Of a stretch of 64,000 bases of DNA, positions 42,221 to 50,903 are shown piece after piece (position 1 is the stretch's first letter; the number at the start of each line of letters is the position of its first letter). Where the stretch lies: NCBI RefSeq assembly GCF_001570525.1, contig NZ_BBXC01000018.1, positions 182,559 to 246,558 of the forward strand. Direction: 5' to 3'. Position numbers and translations under genes: made by a program. The notes below the pieces were generated by a model, which worked only from the letters and a program-made list of their open reading frames with translations, did not search any database and was not told the DNA's origin. Origin of the DNA: Herbidospora sakaeratensis (GTDB taxonomy: Bacteria > Actinomycetota > Actinomycetes > Streptosporangiales > Streptosporangiaceae).

Positions 42221-43651
42221 TCAGAGCGTCAGGCCCGTAAGGACCATGACCTTCTCGTAGGTGTAGTCGTCCATGGCCGACCGCAGACCTTCGCGGCCGA
42301 CGCCGGAGTCCTTCACGCCGCCGTAGGGCATCTGGTCGGCCCGGTACGACGGCACGTCGCCGATGATCACGCCACCCACCTCCAGCTCCCGGTTGGCCCG
42401 GAACGCCAGGTCGAGGCTGCGGGTGAAGACGCCCGCCTGGAGGCCGTACGCCGAGTCGTTCACCTCGGCGAAGGCCGCGTCGGGCCCGTTGACCCGCTGG
42501 ACGACGAGGACCGGCCCGAAGACCTCCTCGCGGACCACCTTGGCGTCCTTGCGTACGTTGGCGAGCACGGTCGGGGCGTAGGCGGCGCCGTCGCGGGAGC
42601 CCCCGGCCAGGACCTTGGCGCCGGCCGCGACCGCCTCGTCCACCCACGCCTCGACGCGTTCGGCGGCCTCCACCGAGACCAGCGGCCCGACCTGGGTCTT
42701 CTCGTCGGCGGGGTCGCCGGTGACCAGGGCGTTCACGGCCTCGACGAGCTTGCCCTCGAAGGCGTCGGCGACCAGTTCGTCGACGATCACCCGCTGGACG
42801 GCGATGCAGCTCTGCCCGGCCTGGTAGTTGGAGAACAGCGCGATGCGGGTGGCCGCCCAGTCGAGGTCGGCGTCGGCGAGCACCACGGCCGCCGCGTTGC
42901 CGCCGAGTTCGAGGGTGACGTGCTTGCGGGGCACCTGGTCCATGATCGCGTACCCGACGGGGGTGGAGCCGGTGAACGACACCACCGGCAGGCGCGGGTC
43001 GTCGACCAGCGCGGCGGCCCGGTCGTTGGGCACCGGCAGGACCGAGAACATGCCCTCGGGCAGGTCGGTCTCGGCCAGGATCTCGCCCAGCGCCAGCGCC
43101 GACAGCGGCGTCTTGGGGGCCGGCTTGACGATCACCGGCGCGCCGACCGCGATGGCCGGGGCGACCTTGTGGGCGACCAGGTTGAGCGGGAAGTTGAAGG
43201 GCGAGATCGCCAGGACCGGACCACGCGGCACCCGGGAGACGTAGGCCATGCGCCCGGCGGCGGCGGCCTCGGTGTCGAGCCGGACCACCTCGCCGCTGAA
43301 CCGGCGGGTCTCCTCGGCGGCGAACCGGAAGGTGGAGACCGCCCGGTTGACCTCCCCCCTGGCCCAGAACATCGGCTTGCCGTTCTCACCGCTGATCAGC
43401 CGGGCCAGTTCGTCGGCCCGCTCGGCGATGCGCCGCGACACGTGGGCGAGCGCCTCGGCCCGGACGTGGATCGGCAGCGCCGCGGCCTGACGCGCCACGG
43501 CGTGGGCGGCGGCCACCGCCTCCTCGACCTGATCGGGGGTCGCGAAGGAGGTCACCCCGACGGTCCGGCCGTCGTGGGAGTTGGTGACGGTCAGCTCGGC
43601 CTCCCCATTCGCGGGACGGCCGGCGATCCAGAAAGGCATGGCAACGCTCAT
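42221..43651 (-). CDS. Aldehyde dehydrogenase (semialdehyde type)
   Basis: A 476-aa NAD(P)-dependent aldehyde dehydrogenase. Active-site elements: ISPFNFPLNLVAHK (Asn), VIVKPAPKTPLSA (Lys), TLELGGNAAAV (Glu), GQSCIAVQRVIV (Cys) and EEVFGPVLV. The APKTPLSA/GQSCIAVQ pattern occurs in the lactaldehyde/phosphonoacetaldehyde/succinate-semialdehyde-like branch. It is divergent from a TetR gene, and a PucR regulator and GabT follow, so succinate semialdehyde from GABA is the best guess. The upstream region holds repeats of ATTGCGG/CCGCAAT. Confidence 0.85.
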   Translation of the reverse strand: MSVAMPFWIAGRPANGEAELTVTNSHDGRTVGVTSFATPDQVEEAVAAAHAVARQAAALPIHVRAEALAHVSRRIAERADELARLISGENGKPMFWARGEVNRAVSTFRFAAEETRRFSGEVVRLDTEAAAAGRMAYVSRVPRGPVLAISPFNFPLNLVAHKVAPAIAVGAPVIVKPAPKTPLSALALGEILAETDLPEGMFSVLPVPNDRAAALVDDPRLPVVSFTGSTPVGYAIMDQVPRKHVTLELGGNAAAVVLADADLDWAATRIALFSNYQAGQSCIAVQRVIVDELVADAFEGKLVEAVNALVTGDPADEKTQVGPLVSVEAAERVEAWVDEAVAAGAKVLAGGSRDGAAYAPTVLANVRKDAKVVREEVFGPVLVVQRVNGPDAAFAEVNDSAYGLQAGVFTRSLDLAFRANRELEVGGVIIGDVPSYRADQMPYGGVKDSGVGREGLRSAMDDYTYEKVMVLTGLTL

Positions 43652-43724
43652 GCAACTGACGCTATGCCACTATCGTGTAACGGGCCTTACTCCGCATCGC
43701 ACAATCGGCTGCAATCTTCTGGCC

Positions 43725-43797
43725 ATTGCGGACAAGTCCCCATGCTCCAACCCCATGTCACGGTTGCGCCGCAATTTCGGGATGTTTTCCATTGCGG
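43725..43797. promoter_or_regulatory. Repeated ATTGCGG/CCGCAAT motifs in the aldehyde dehydrogenase-tetR intergenic region
   Basis: ATTGCGG occurs at 43725-43731 and 43791-43797, and its complement CCGCAAT at 43769-43775. The last two form a 7-bp inverted repeat with a 15-bp spacer, between divergent promoters. It is a candidate regulator-binding region for the TetR or PucR protein. Confidence 0.45.
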
Positions 43798-43880
43798 TGC
43801 GGTTTGAACGCTGAGTGGCGTGGTTAAGTCAAGGTTCGGGTCCGATGCGAGGGCCCCTTGATGAGAAGGGCTCGTCGCTC

Positions 43881-44510
43881 ATGGCCACGCCGGTCCCGCT
43901 CGGATTGCAGGGCGCGTACGCTCTCGGCCAGCGGAGTACCTACGACGAGCTGCGCACCAAACTCCTCGACGTCGCCAGCGAACTGCTGATCAGCGCGGGG
44001 CCCGAGAGCCTGACCGTGCGGCGCATCGCCGCCGAGGCCGGGTGCGCCACCACCGTCATCTACACGATGTTCGGCAGCAAAGAGGGCCTGGCCGAGGCGC
44101 TCTACCTCGAAGGCTTCGAACGGTTCCGCCGCCGTCTGGCCGCCGTGCCGGCGCGCACCGACCCGTTCGAGTACCTCCAGTCGCTCGGCCCGGCCTACCG
44201 CGAGGCGGCGCTGGCCGAGCCCGGCTACTACAGCCTGATGTTCGAGCGGGCGATCCCGGGCTTCGTCCCGTCGGAGCGGGCCCGCACCCTCGCCCGCGCG
44301 GCGCTGAACCTGTTCGACCGGGTGATCTCCGACTGCATCTCGGCCGGATACCTGACGCCGACCCAGCCCCGCAAGATCGCCGACGCGTTGTGGGCCGCCG
44401 CCCAGGGGGCGATCTCACTGGAACGTGCCGGGCATCTGCCCGACGCCCAGACCTACACCGTGGTCACCAACGCCACGATCAACCAGTTCCTGGTGCCCCA
44501 GGCGCACTGA
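43881..44510 (+). CDS. TetR-family transcriptional regulator
   Basis: From ATG 43881 (AGAAGGG about 10 bp upstream) the protein has 209 aa: a TetR helix-turn-helix (TYDELRTKLLDVASELLISA, then VRRIAAEAGCATTVIYTMFGSKEGLAEALY) and a TetR_C-type ligand domain. Earlier in-frame starts (43815, 43845) would add up to 22 residues with poorer signals. It is divergent from an aldehyde dehydrogenase and overlaps the convergent PucR gene by 32 bp. It probably regulates the aldehyde dehydrogenase gene, with the neighbouring PucR acting on gabT. Confidence 0.8.
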   Translation: MATPVPLGLQGAYALGQRSTYDELRTKLLDVASELLISAGPESLTVRRIAAEAGCATTVIYTMFGSKEGLAEALYLEGFERFRRRLAAVPARTDPFEYLQSLGPAYREAALAEPGYYSLMFERAIPGFVPSERARTLARAALNLFDRVISDCISAGYLTPTQPRKIADALWAAAQGAISLERAGHLPDAQTYTVVTNATINQFLVPQAH

Positions 44511-45864
44511 GGGCGATCCACAACTCCGCCCGCGCGGCCGGGTCGTCGAGGTCGCGGCCGAGCAGGTCGGCCGCCTTCTTCATGCGGTAGCGCAGGGTGT
44601 GCCGGTGCACGCCGAGCCGCTGCGCGGCGGCGTCCCAGTGGCCGTTGCAGGCGAGATACGCCTGGAGAGACTCCCGCAGGTCGCCGCGCTGCTCGTCGAG
44701 CGGGGCCAGCAACACCGCGGCGTAGGCGCGCACCGCCTCGGGGTCGAGCAGGTCGAGGAGGCCCTGACCGGCCAGGTCGGCGAAGCTCAGCTTGCCCCGC
44801 CCGGCCCGGTAGGCCCGCACCGCCTGGTCGACGGCGGTCGCGACGCAGGTCAGCGGGCCGGGGAGGCTGATGCCGACGGGGCCGTCGAAGGCGTCGCGCA
44901 GGGCCGGCATCTCCGCTTCGCCGCAGATCACGACGGTCGCGTCGCCGTGGGGCGCGTGGAAGGCCCTGATGGGGCCGCTCTCGGCGACGGCCAGAACGAC
45001 CACCGGATCGTCGGGCAGCGTCACGCCGACGTCCGACAGGACCGCGCGGGCCGTCTCGGTCTCCCCCGCGACCAGCAGCCGGAGCACCGCCGAGCGCAGC
45101 CGCTCGGGCGCGGCGCCCTGCTCCAGCGCCAGGGTCAGCAGCGAGGCCGCCGCGTTGACGATCGTGTGGGCGATCGGCGTGAAGGGGTGGCCGGCGCCGA
45201 CGGCGAAGAAGCCGCGCCCGCCGAGGGGCTGGACCACCACGTTCTCCTGCGGCCCGGCCAGCGCCACGGCCGCCGCGCCGCTCCTGAGCCGGGCGAACTC
45301 GCTGCGCAGCCCGGCGGCGCGCTCCTGCGCCTCGGGCGGGGTGGCGTGCCGGACCGTGCCGGTCTCGTCGAGCAGCACCACCCAGCCGCCGAGCTCCCGG
45401 GCCAGCCGGTCGGCCACCGACGCCGCACCGTCGCCGCGCAGGGCGGCCCTGGTCAGCCGGCCCTGGGCCTCGAAGGCCCCGGTGATCTCCTCGTAGTGTT
45501 CGGCCGCCAGCAGGTCGCTCACGGCCTTCCCGATGGCGATGAAGGGGGTCTCCCTGGCCACCTCGACCAGCGGCAACCCCGCCTCGGCCGCCGCCGCGAC
45601 CAGCTCGGCGGGCACCCGCGCGTGGCTGAGGCCGATGCCGAACCCCAGGCCCGCGACGCCTCGGCTCACGAGCCGGGTGATGTACGGTCGCCACGAGGCC
45701 GTCCGCATCCCGGTGGTGAGCACCAGCTCGTCGCCCTCGAGGAACGGCGTGGGGTCCTCCAGCTCGCTCACCGCGACCCAGCGCACCGGGCGGTCGAGCG
45801 CGCCCGACCCGGCCAGCACGCGCAGCCCGGCCATGGTGGTGATCCTGCGCAGGGACGGCGCCAC
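44479..45864 (-). CDS. PucR-family regulator next to gabT
   Basis: A 461-aa regulator. It has an N-terminal PucR domain (about 10-120: RVLAGSGALDRPVRWVAVSE, FLEGDELVLTTGM), a central GGDEF-like/CdaR-type region (about 290-380) and the C-terminal PucR helix-turn-helix (LQAYLACNGHWDAAAQRLGV, HRHTLRYRMKKAADLLG). PucR-type proteins control purine, GABA and beta-alanine catabolism. It is divergent from gabT, so it probably governs GABA aminotransferase expression. The GTG start at 45864 lies 101 bp from gabT. The motif CACGTGGC recurs in inverse near 45914 in the gap. Confidence 0.85.
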   Translation of the reverse strand: MAPSLRRITTMAGLRVLAGSGALDRPVRWVAVSELEDPTPFLEGDELVLTTGMRTASWRPYITRLVSRGVAGLGFGIGLSHARVPAELVAAAAEAGLPLVEVARETPFIAIGKAVSDLLAAEHYEEITGAFEAQGRLTRAALRGDGAASVADRLARELGGWVVLLDETGTVRHATPPEAQERAAGLRSEFARLRSGAAAVALAGPQENVVVQPLGGRGFFAVGAGHPFTPIAHTIVNAAASLLTLALEQGAAPERLRSAVLRLLVAGETETARAVLSDVGVTLPDDPVVVLAVAESGPIRAFHAPHGDATVVICGEAEMPALRDAFDGPVGISLPGPLTCVATAVDQAVRAYRAGRGKLSFADLAGQGLLDLLDPEAVRAYAAVLLAPLDEQRGDLRESLQAYLACNGHWDAAAQRLGVHRHTLRYRMKKAADLLGRDLDDPAARAELWIALSAPGAPGTG

Positions 45865-45965
45865 CTATCGGCCCCCTCGAGTTGTCCATTCCGGCACGTG
45901 GCGATCCTCGATTCTGCCACGTCGGAGCATCGAGACTTCGCACGGGGGGACGTAACGTCGACCAC

Positions 45966-47312
45966 ATGACCACTACAGCCCACGGCGGCCCGGGGCTTCC
46001 CCAGGAGCGCCGCCTCGTCACCGAGATCCCCGGCCCCAAGTCGCGGGAGATGTTCTCCCGCAAGCAGTCGGCGGTGCCCGCCGGCGTGGGCACCACCCTG
46101 CCGGTCTTCGTGACGAAGGCCGGTGGCGGCGTGCTGGTCGACGCCGACGGCAACTCCCTGATCGACTTCGGTTCGGGCATCGCCGTCACCAACGTCGGCA
46201 ACGCCGCCCCGAAGGTGGTCGAGCGGGTCCAGAACCAGGTGGCCGACTTCACCCACACCTGCTTCATGATCACGCCGTACGAGTCGTACGTCGCCGTCTG
46301 CGAGAAGCTCAACACGATCACCCCGGGTGACCACGAGAAGCGCACGTTCCTGGTGAACAGCGGCGCCGAGGCGGTGGAGAACGCCGTCAAGGTGGCCCGC
46401 CTGGCGACCGGCCGCCCGGCGGTGGTCGCCTTCGACCACGGCTACCACGGCCGCACCCTGCTGACCATGACCCTGACGGCGAAGAACATGCCGTACAAGC
46501 AGGGCTTCGGGCCCTATGCCCCCGAGGTCTACCGCATGCCGCTCGCCTACCCCTACCGGTGGCCGGGCGAGAACGTGGCCGAGGAGGCCGCGGCGCAGGC
46601 GATCGACCAGATCACCAAGCAGATCGGGGCCGAGAACGTGGCCGCGGTCATCATCGAGCCGATCGCCGGCGAGGGCGGCTTCATCGTGCCGGCCAAGGGC
46701 TTCCTGCCGCGCATCGCGGAGTTCTGCAAGGCCAACGGCATCGTGTTCATCGCCGACGAGATCCAGACCGGCTTCGCCCGGACCGGCCAGATGTTCGCCT
46801 GTGAGGACGAGGGCATCGTGCCCGACATCATCACCACGGCCAAGGGCATCGCGGGCGGCCTGCCGCTGGCCGCCGTGACCGGCCGCGCCGAGCTCATGAA
46901 CGCCGTGCACGCCGGCGGCCTGGGCGGCACCTACGGCGGCAACCCGGTCGCCTGCGAGGCGGCCCTGGGCGTGCTGGAGACGATCGAGGAGGAGGGCCTG
47001 GTCGAGCGGGCCCGCGCGATCGGCGACCTGATGCTGCCGCGCCTGCGCGCCCTCCAGGAGCGCTTCGACGTCATCGGGGACGTGCGGGGCCGGGGGGCCA
47101 TGACGGCGATCGAGCTGGTCGTCCCGGGCACGAAGGACCCGAACCCGGCCGCCGCGTCGGAGATCGCCAAGCGGTGCCACGCCGAGGGGCTCGTGGTGCT
47201 GACCGCCGGCACCTACGGCAATGTGCTCCGGTTCCTCCCGCCTTTGGTGATTCCGGACCACCTGCTCGACGAGGGTTTGACCATCCTCGAAAAAGCCGTC
47301 AGTGAGGTGTGA
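45966..47312 (+). CDS. gabT: 4-aminobutyrate aminotransferase GabT
   Basis: A 448-aa PLP class III aminotransferase. It carries [19 protein letters not shown], the cofactor motif [37 protein letters not shown], and the PLP lysine Lys293 in TTAKGIAGG. The N-terminal [20 protein letters not shown] is the GabT signature. It converts GABA plus 2-oxoglutarate to succinate semialdehyde plus glutamate. ATG 45966 was chosen because TAACGT (45953-45958) lies at a leaderless -10 distance. It pairs with the PucR and aldehyde dehydrogenase genes as a GABA block. Confidence 0.92.
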   Translation: MTTTAHGGPGLPQERRLVTEIPGPKSREMFSRKQSAVPAGVGTTLPVFVTKAGGGVLVDADGNSLIDFGSGIAVTNVGNAAPKVVERVQNQVADFTHTCFMITPYESYVAVCEKLNTITPGDHEKRTFLVNSGAEAVENAVKVARLATGRPAVVAFDHGYHGRTLLTMTLTAKNMPYKQGFGPYAPEVYRMPLAYPYRWPGENVAEEAAAQAIDQITKQIGAENVAAVIIEPIAGEGGFIVPAKGFLPRIAEFCKANGIVFIADEIQTGFARTGQMFACEDEGIVPDIITTAKGIAGGLPLAAVTGRAELMNAVHAGGLGGTYGGNPVACEAALGVLETIEEEGLVERARAIGDLMLPRLRALQERFDVIGDVRGRGAMTAIELVVPGTKDPNPAAASEIAKRCHAEGLVVLTAGTYGNVLRFLPPLVIPDHLLDEGLTILEKAVSEV

Positions 47313-47326
47313 TTCACCCCAAATAG

Positions 47327-47358
47327 GGCACCCGGCTTGTGGCCGGGTGCCCGTTTTG
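47327..47358 (+). terminator. Intrinsic terminator after gabT
   Basis: GGGCACCCGGC (47327-47337) and GCCGGGTGCCC (47343-47353) form a perfect 11-bp stem around TTGTG, followed by GTTTT. It is 14 bp after the gabT stop. Confidence 0.92.
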
Positions 47359-47476
47359 TTGTTGTACGCCCTGTCGGATGCCAGTCATTTAACCCCGACT
47401 TGGCGTCGTGCTGGTCGATCACACCAGGTAGTCGCGTTATAACGGTTCCGACACATGACCGAGGAGGCGGACAGGT

Positions 47477-47707
47477 TTGCTGACGTTCGACCCGGCAGGT
47501 CTCACCTCGCTCCAGCGCGACGGAGACGCCTGTGTGGTCTGCCACAAGAAATGGCCTCGCCCCCGCGTCCGAGTCGGCCGGTTGCCCGACGACACCACCG
47601 TCCACGCGTGTGACGAGTGCGCCGAAGCCCTTCTTCCGGTCGTGCCCAGACGCGGTGAGCGGCAGCTCACTGCTCGCGGAGCGCCCAAGGAGAGCCGTAG
47701 TCGGTGA
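47477..47707 (+). CDS. Small CxxC-CxxC protein, putative zinc-binding
   Basis: A 76-aa protein. The TTG start at 47477 has GGAGG 9 bp upstream. Two cysteine pairs, CVVCHKKW and HACDEC about 25 residues apart, suggest a small zinc ribbon. The family was not recognised by name. It overlaps the convergent saccharopine dehydrogenase gene by 41 bp, and the C-terminal residues (RRGERQLTARGAPKESRSR) are encoded in that overlap. No functional clue exists beyond possible nucleic-acid or protein binding. Confidence 0.65.
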   Translation: MLTFDPAGLTSLQRDGDACVVCHKKWPRPRVRVGRLPDDTTVHACDECAEALLPVVPRRGERQLTARGAPKESRSR

Positions 47708-48869
47708 GCAGGTCGAGGAACGGCACCGCGTCGAAGGCCTCCGGGCCGAGCACGCCCTTGCCCTTCCAGACCCCGTTGGCCAGCAGCTCCAGCGCGACGA
47801 CCGGGTGCACCGCAGTCTGCCACACGACGGCCTGACAACCGTACTCACGCATCGACCACTCGTTGTCGACCACGTGGTAGAGGTAGACCTCGCGCGCCCG
47901 GCCGTCCTTGCCGACGCCCTTGACCCAGGTGCCGGCGCAGGTCTTGCCGCGCATGCGGTCGCCGAGGGTCGAGGGGTCGGGCAGCGAGGCGGCCACGACA
48001 TCGCGCGGCGACACGTCCAGGCCCTTCACCTTCACGGTGCCGGGTGAGTCGAGGCCGAGCTTGCGCAGCGTCTTCAGCACCTCGATGAACTCGTTGCCGA
48101 GGCCGTACTTGAAGGTGACGCGGCGGGTGTCGACCCACCGGGGCACCAGCAGCACCTCTTCGTGCTCGACGTTCACGCACTCCACCGGGCCGATGCCCTC
48201 GGGGAAGTCGAACACCTCGGGCTCGCTGAACGGCTCGGTGGTGTGCCAGCGGCCGTCCTCCCACACGATCGGGGGGTTCAGGCACTCCTCGATGGTGGTC
48301 CAGATGGAGAAGGTCGGGGCGAAGTCGTAGCCGTCGACGCGCAGGTTGGAGCCGTCGCGGATGCCGATCTCCTCGATCGTCTCGAAGAGGTGGTCGGCGG
48401 CGTAGCGGGCGAACACGTCGGCGAGGCCGGGCTCGACGCCCATGCCGACGAGGGCCAGCTGGTCGCGCTCCTCCCACTGGTCTGCCAGGGCGAACTGGTC
48501 GTCGCCGAGCTTCACACCGGGCATCTCATAGGGGCGCTGGGGGTGGCGGGCGCTGAGCGACATCGCCATGTCGAGGTAGGTCACTCCGGCGTTCAGGGCC
48601 GCGGTGAACAGCGGCATGTCGAAGCGCGGGTCGACGGCGTTGAACAGCACGTCGCACTCGTGGGCTCTGAGGGCCGCCTCGACCTCGGCCGCGTTCGAGG
48701 CGTCGAGCCCGATCGCGGAGAAACGAGGGTCTTCGATCCGGGCACATGCGGAAACGGCCCGGTTCACGTCGTAATCGGCAACAACGATGTGGTCGTAGAA
48801 ACTGCGCCGCGAGGCGATGGCCACCATGGCCGAACCCACGCCACCAGCGCCGACAAGGAGGATCCGCAT
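47667..48869 (-). CDS. Saccharopine dehydrogenase family protein
   Basis: A 400-aa oxidoreductase of the saccharopine dehydrogenase/Lys9 family. The Rossmann motif is LLVGAGGVGSA (4-14); AVDPRFDMPLFTAALNAGVT and MGVEPGLADVFARYA follow, with a C-terminal domain ending VWKGKGVLGPEAFDAVPFLD. ATG 48869 (MRILLVG) was chosen because it starts directly at the first strand. Such proteins form or split secondary amines between an amino acid and a keto acid; examples act on saccharopine or carboxynorspermidine. A role in lysine or polyamine metabolism fits the window but is not shown. Confidence 0.85.
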   Translation of the reverse strand: MRILLVGAGGVGSAMVAIASRRSFYDHIVVADYDVNRAVSACARIEDPRFSAIGLDASNAAEVEAALRAHECDVLFNAVDPRFDMPLFTAALNAGVTYLDMAMSLSARHPQRPYEMPGVKLGDDQFALADQWEERDQLALVGMGVEPGLADVFARYAADHLFETIEEIGIRDGSNLRVDGYDFAPTFSIWTTIEECLNPPIVWEDGRWHTTEPFSEPEVFDFPEGIGPVECVNVEHEEVLLVPRWVDTRRVTFKYGLGNEFIEVLKTLRKLGLDSPGTVKVKGLDVSPRDVVAASLPDPSTLGDRMRGKTCAGTWVKGVGKDGRAREVYLYHVVDNEWSMREYGCQAVVWQTAVHPVVALELLANGVWKGKGVLGPEAFDAVPFLDLLTDYGSPWALREQ

Positions 48870-48958
48870 GGAGAGCAGGCTAACAGCTGACTGACTGACC
48901 ATTCAATAAGATGGACGAATTCGACTGGTCCACCAATCAGTGAACTTGTTCGGGGGCC

Positions 48959-50107
48959 CTACTCCTCCTTCAGGGAGGTCCAGGCCTTGATCCAGTCGTC
49001 GTAGGCCGTGCACGACCCCGCCCCGCCGCCGCAGTCGACGGCCGGGAAGGTGGCGAACACCACACCCTTGTCGGCGTGCTCGTCGCACAACGTCCCGACG
49101 CGCGCCTGCTTGGCCGCCTCGCCGGGCGGCGCGTCCTCAGTGATCCTGTACGTGCACGCCTTCGGGTTCGCCGGCGCGGTCCCCGTCCACCAGGCGACCT
49201 CCCGCTGCACGTCGGGCCGCAACGACCACTCGAGCCAGCTCTCGGCGCACGAGGGATGAGCCGCCCGGGCCGAGACCATCCACGACATCACCCACCCCGT
49301 GACCGGCCCCCCGGCCCGGGTGACGGCCAGCCCGGCCCCCGCCATGCCGCCCAGCACATAGGGCGTGGCCTGCGCCATCGTCGCCCCGCCCGCGAAACCC
49401 TCGATCACCTGGACGGGGTCGCGCCAGTAGACCCGGCCGTCCTTGTTCTTCTCCAGCAGCGCCACGGCCTCGCCGAGCTGGTCGGCGCTGAGCTGGTAGG
49501 GATCGTCGAACCCGAGCGACAGCGCGGCGTCGGCGATGGTCAGCGGGCTGTCGCGGAGCAGCACCGGCCCGTCGGCCTCGAAGATGGAGCCCTTCGCGCC
49601 GTCCTTCAGCGCCACCACGGTGGTGTCCCACACGTAGGGCACGCCGTGGTCGCCGACCAGCTCGCGCGCCCACTTCGGCAACCCGGAGTAGCCGGCCACC
49701 TTCCCGGTGTCGATGCGGGCCGCCCCGCCGTCGGCGACCAGCTTCCCGGCCAGATCGGGCCCGGCCGCGACCACGTCGAAGGTGTCGACGTTGACGGGGT
49801 TGCCGGCGACGTACTCCCACGGCCGGTAGGTCACCCGGCAACCGGTCTCGCGCTCGAACGGCGCGACCCAGTTGACCTTCCGGTCGTTGCCGCCCCACTC
49901 GACGAACCCCCGGGGCGCCAGCACGGTCAGCGCGCCCTCCCCCGTGCCCGAAGCGGTCGGCGACGGCGACGGCGTGCGCGACGGCGTGACAGAAGGGGAC
50001 CTGGTCGCGGAGGAGGACGGAGTCGGCGCGGAGACGACCTGCTGACCACACGCGGCCAGCAGCAGGACGGCGGCCCCGGCGAGGGCGGTGAGACGACGCG
50101 ACGCCAA
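48959..50107 (-). CDS. PotD-like extracellular polyamine/solute-binding lipoprotein
   Basis: A 382-aa lipoprotein. The TTG start at 50107 has GGAGG directly upstream and gives a signal peptide ending in lipobox LAAC (about residue 19). A Ser/Thr/Pro-rich spacer (SATRSPSVTPSRTPSPSP) follows, then a PotD-type fold: GALTVLAPRGFVEWGGN, VPYVWDTTVVAL, WSLRPDVQREVAWWTGTAP. Spacer-then-fold is typical of actinomycete binding lipoproteins. No permease or ATPase is adjacent; the PotBCA operon at 9.2-11.8 kb lacks this component. The ligand is inferred (polyamine or similar). Confidence 0.8.
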   Translation of the reverse strand: MASRRLTALAGAAVLLLAACGQQVVSAPTPSSSATRSPSVTPSRTPSPSPTASGTGEGALTVLAPRGFVEWGGNDRKVNWVAPFERETGCRVTYRPWEYVAGNPVNVDTFDVVAAGPDLAGKLVADGGAARIDTGKVAGYSGLPKWARELVGDHGVPYVWDTTVVALKDGAKGSIFEADGPVLLRDSPLTIADAALSLGFDDPYQLSADQLGEAVALLEKNKDGRVYWRDPVQVIEGFAGGATMAQATPYVLGGMAGAGLAVTRAGGPVTGWVMSWMVSARAAHPSCAESWLEWSLRPDVQREVAWWTGTAPANPKACTYRITEDAPPGEAAKQARVGTLCDEHADKGVVFATFPAVDCGGGAGSCTAYDDWIKAWTSLKEE

Positions 50108-50288
50108 CGATCCTCCACGGCCTGGAACCGGACTCCCCGGAAGCCTACTCGCAGGTCCTAGGACCAATATCCGAGTGAGTTCTGTCGGTGGACCTCCGTA
50201 GAGTCGAGCCCATGAGCTCCACCCCGTTCCCACCACCCCGCTCCACCGCCGCACTGAGCACCAGTGCGTCCGGCCGGGGGCCCGGCGC

Positions 50289-50903
50289 ATGACCACGGCC
50301 GTCTCTCCCACTCCCGCCCGAACTCCCGGCGCGCTTCGCCGGATGGTTCCGGGGTCGAGCACGCCTCTCCCGCCACGAAACCCGAAGGCGACCCGCCGGG
50401 AACCGGCCGACAACGCGCCCGTTGCATCACGAAGCCCCAAGGCGATTCATCAGGCGTCCGCCGAGAACCCGGCCGTTCCGCCACGAAGCACGAGGGCGGT
50501 TCGCCCGGAGTCCGGCCAGAACGCGCTCCTTGCGCCACGAAGCCCGGCAGCGACTCGCGGGGCATCCGCCGACAAGGCACCCCTCCCGTCACGACGCACG
50601 AAGGCGACTCGCCGGGCATCCGCAGGTAAGGCACCTCTTCCGTCGCGGAGCACGAAGGCGACACGCCCGGTGGCCGGCGAGAACGCGCTCCTTCCGTCGC
50701 GTCGCCCGGGAGCGGTTCGCCGGGAATCCGGTGAGAACGCGTCGAAGGTGGTTCACCGAGCTTCTCCGGTCCTCTCCACCGCTGCGGCATTCGCCGAGAA
50801 CATGCCGGCTCCGGGTGTCGCTCGCAAGGCCGGCATCGTGGGCGCGGCCGCGTCCTGGGCCGGCGACCGTGACCACTGGGTCGCCGCGGGGTGGGCCTCG
50901 TGA
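50289..50903 (+). CDS. Uncertain repeat-containing open frame upstream of MFS exporter
   Basis: An open frame of 204 codons spans a tandem repeat (50376-50753) and overlaps the next gene start by 4 bp (GTGA), a layout seen in coupled genes. Against it, third codon positions are poor in G/C in this frame, whereas the +1 shifted frame (50264-50629) shows stronger coding bias and the reverse strand is also open. Because the unit is 54 bp (divisible by 3), all frames look repetitive. The product would be a basic, Arg/Ala/Pro-rich repeat protein of unknown role. It may be an upstream element rather than a protein gene. Confidence 0.25.
   Translation: MTTAVSPTPARTPGALRRMVPGSSTPLPPRNPKATRREPADNAPVASRSPKAIHQASAENPAVPPRSTRAVRPESGQNALLAPRSPAATRGASADKAPLPSRRTKATRRASAGKAPLPSRSTKATRPVAGENALLPSRRPGAVRRESGENASKVVHRASPVLSTAAAFAENMPAPGVARKAGIVGAAASWAGDRDHWVAAGWAS
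50376..50753. repeat. Minisatellite: seven tandem 54-bp units
   Basis: Seven head-to-tail units begin at 50376, 50430, 50484, 50538, 50592, 50646 and 50700. Each starts with a CGAAGC-like sequence followed by a CGAAGGCGACTCGCCGGGCA-like core. Units differ by roughly 20-40 percent, and changes are not confined to third codon positions. It sits in the 790-bp gap between the PotD-like gene and the MFS gene. The period equals 18 codons. Confidence 0.85.

Noticed and set aside
50376..50753. CRISPR or IS-related repeats
   Set aside because: The units are contiguous with no spacers and no transposase or terminal inverted repeats are present, so this is a minisatellite.
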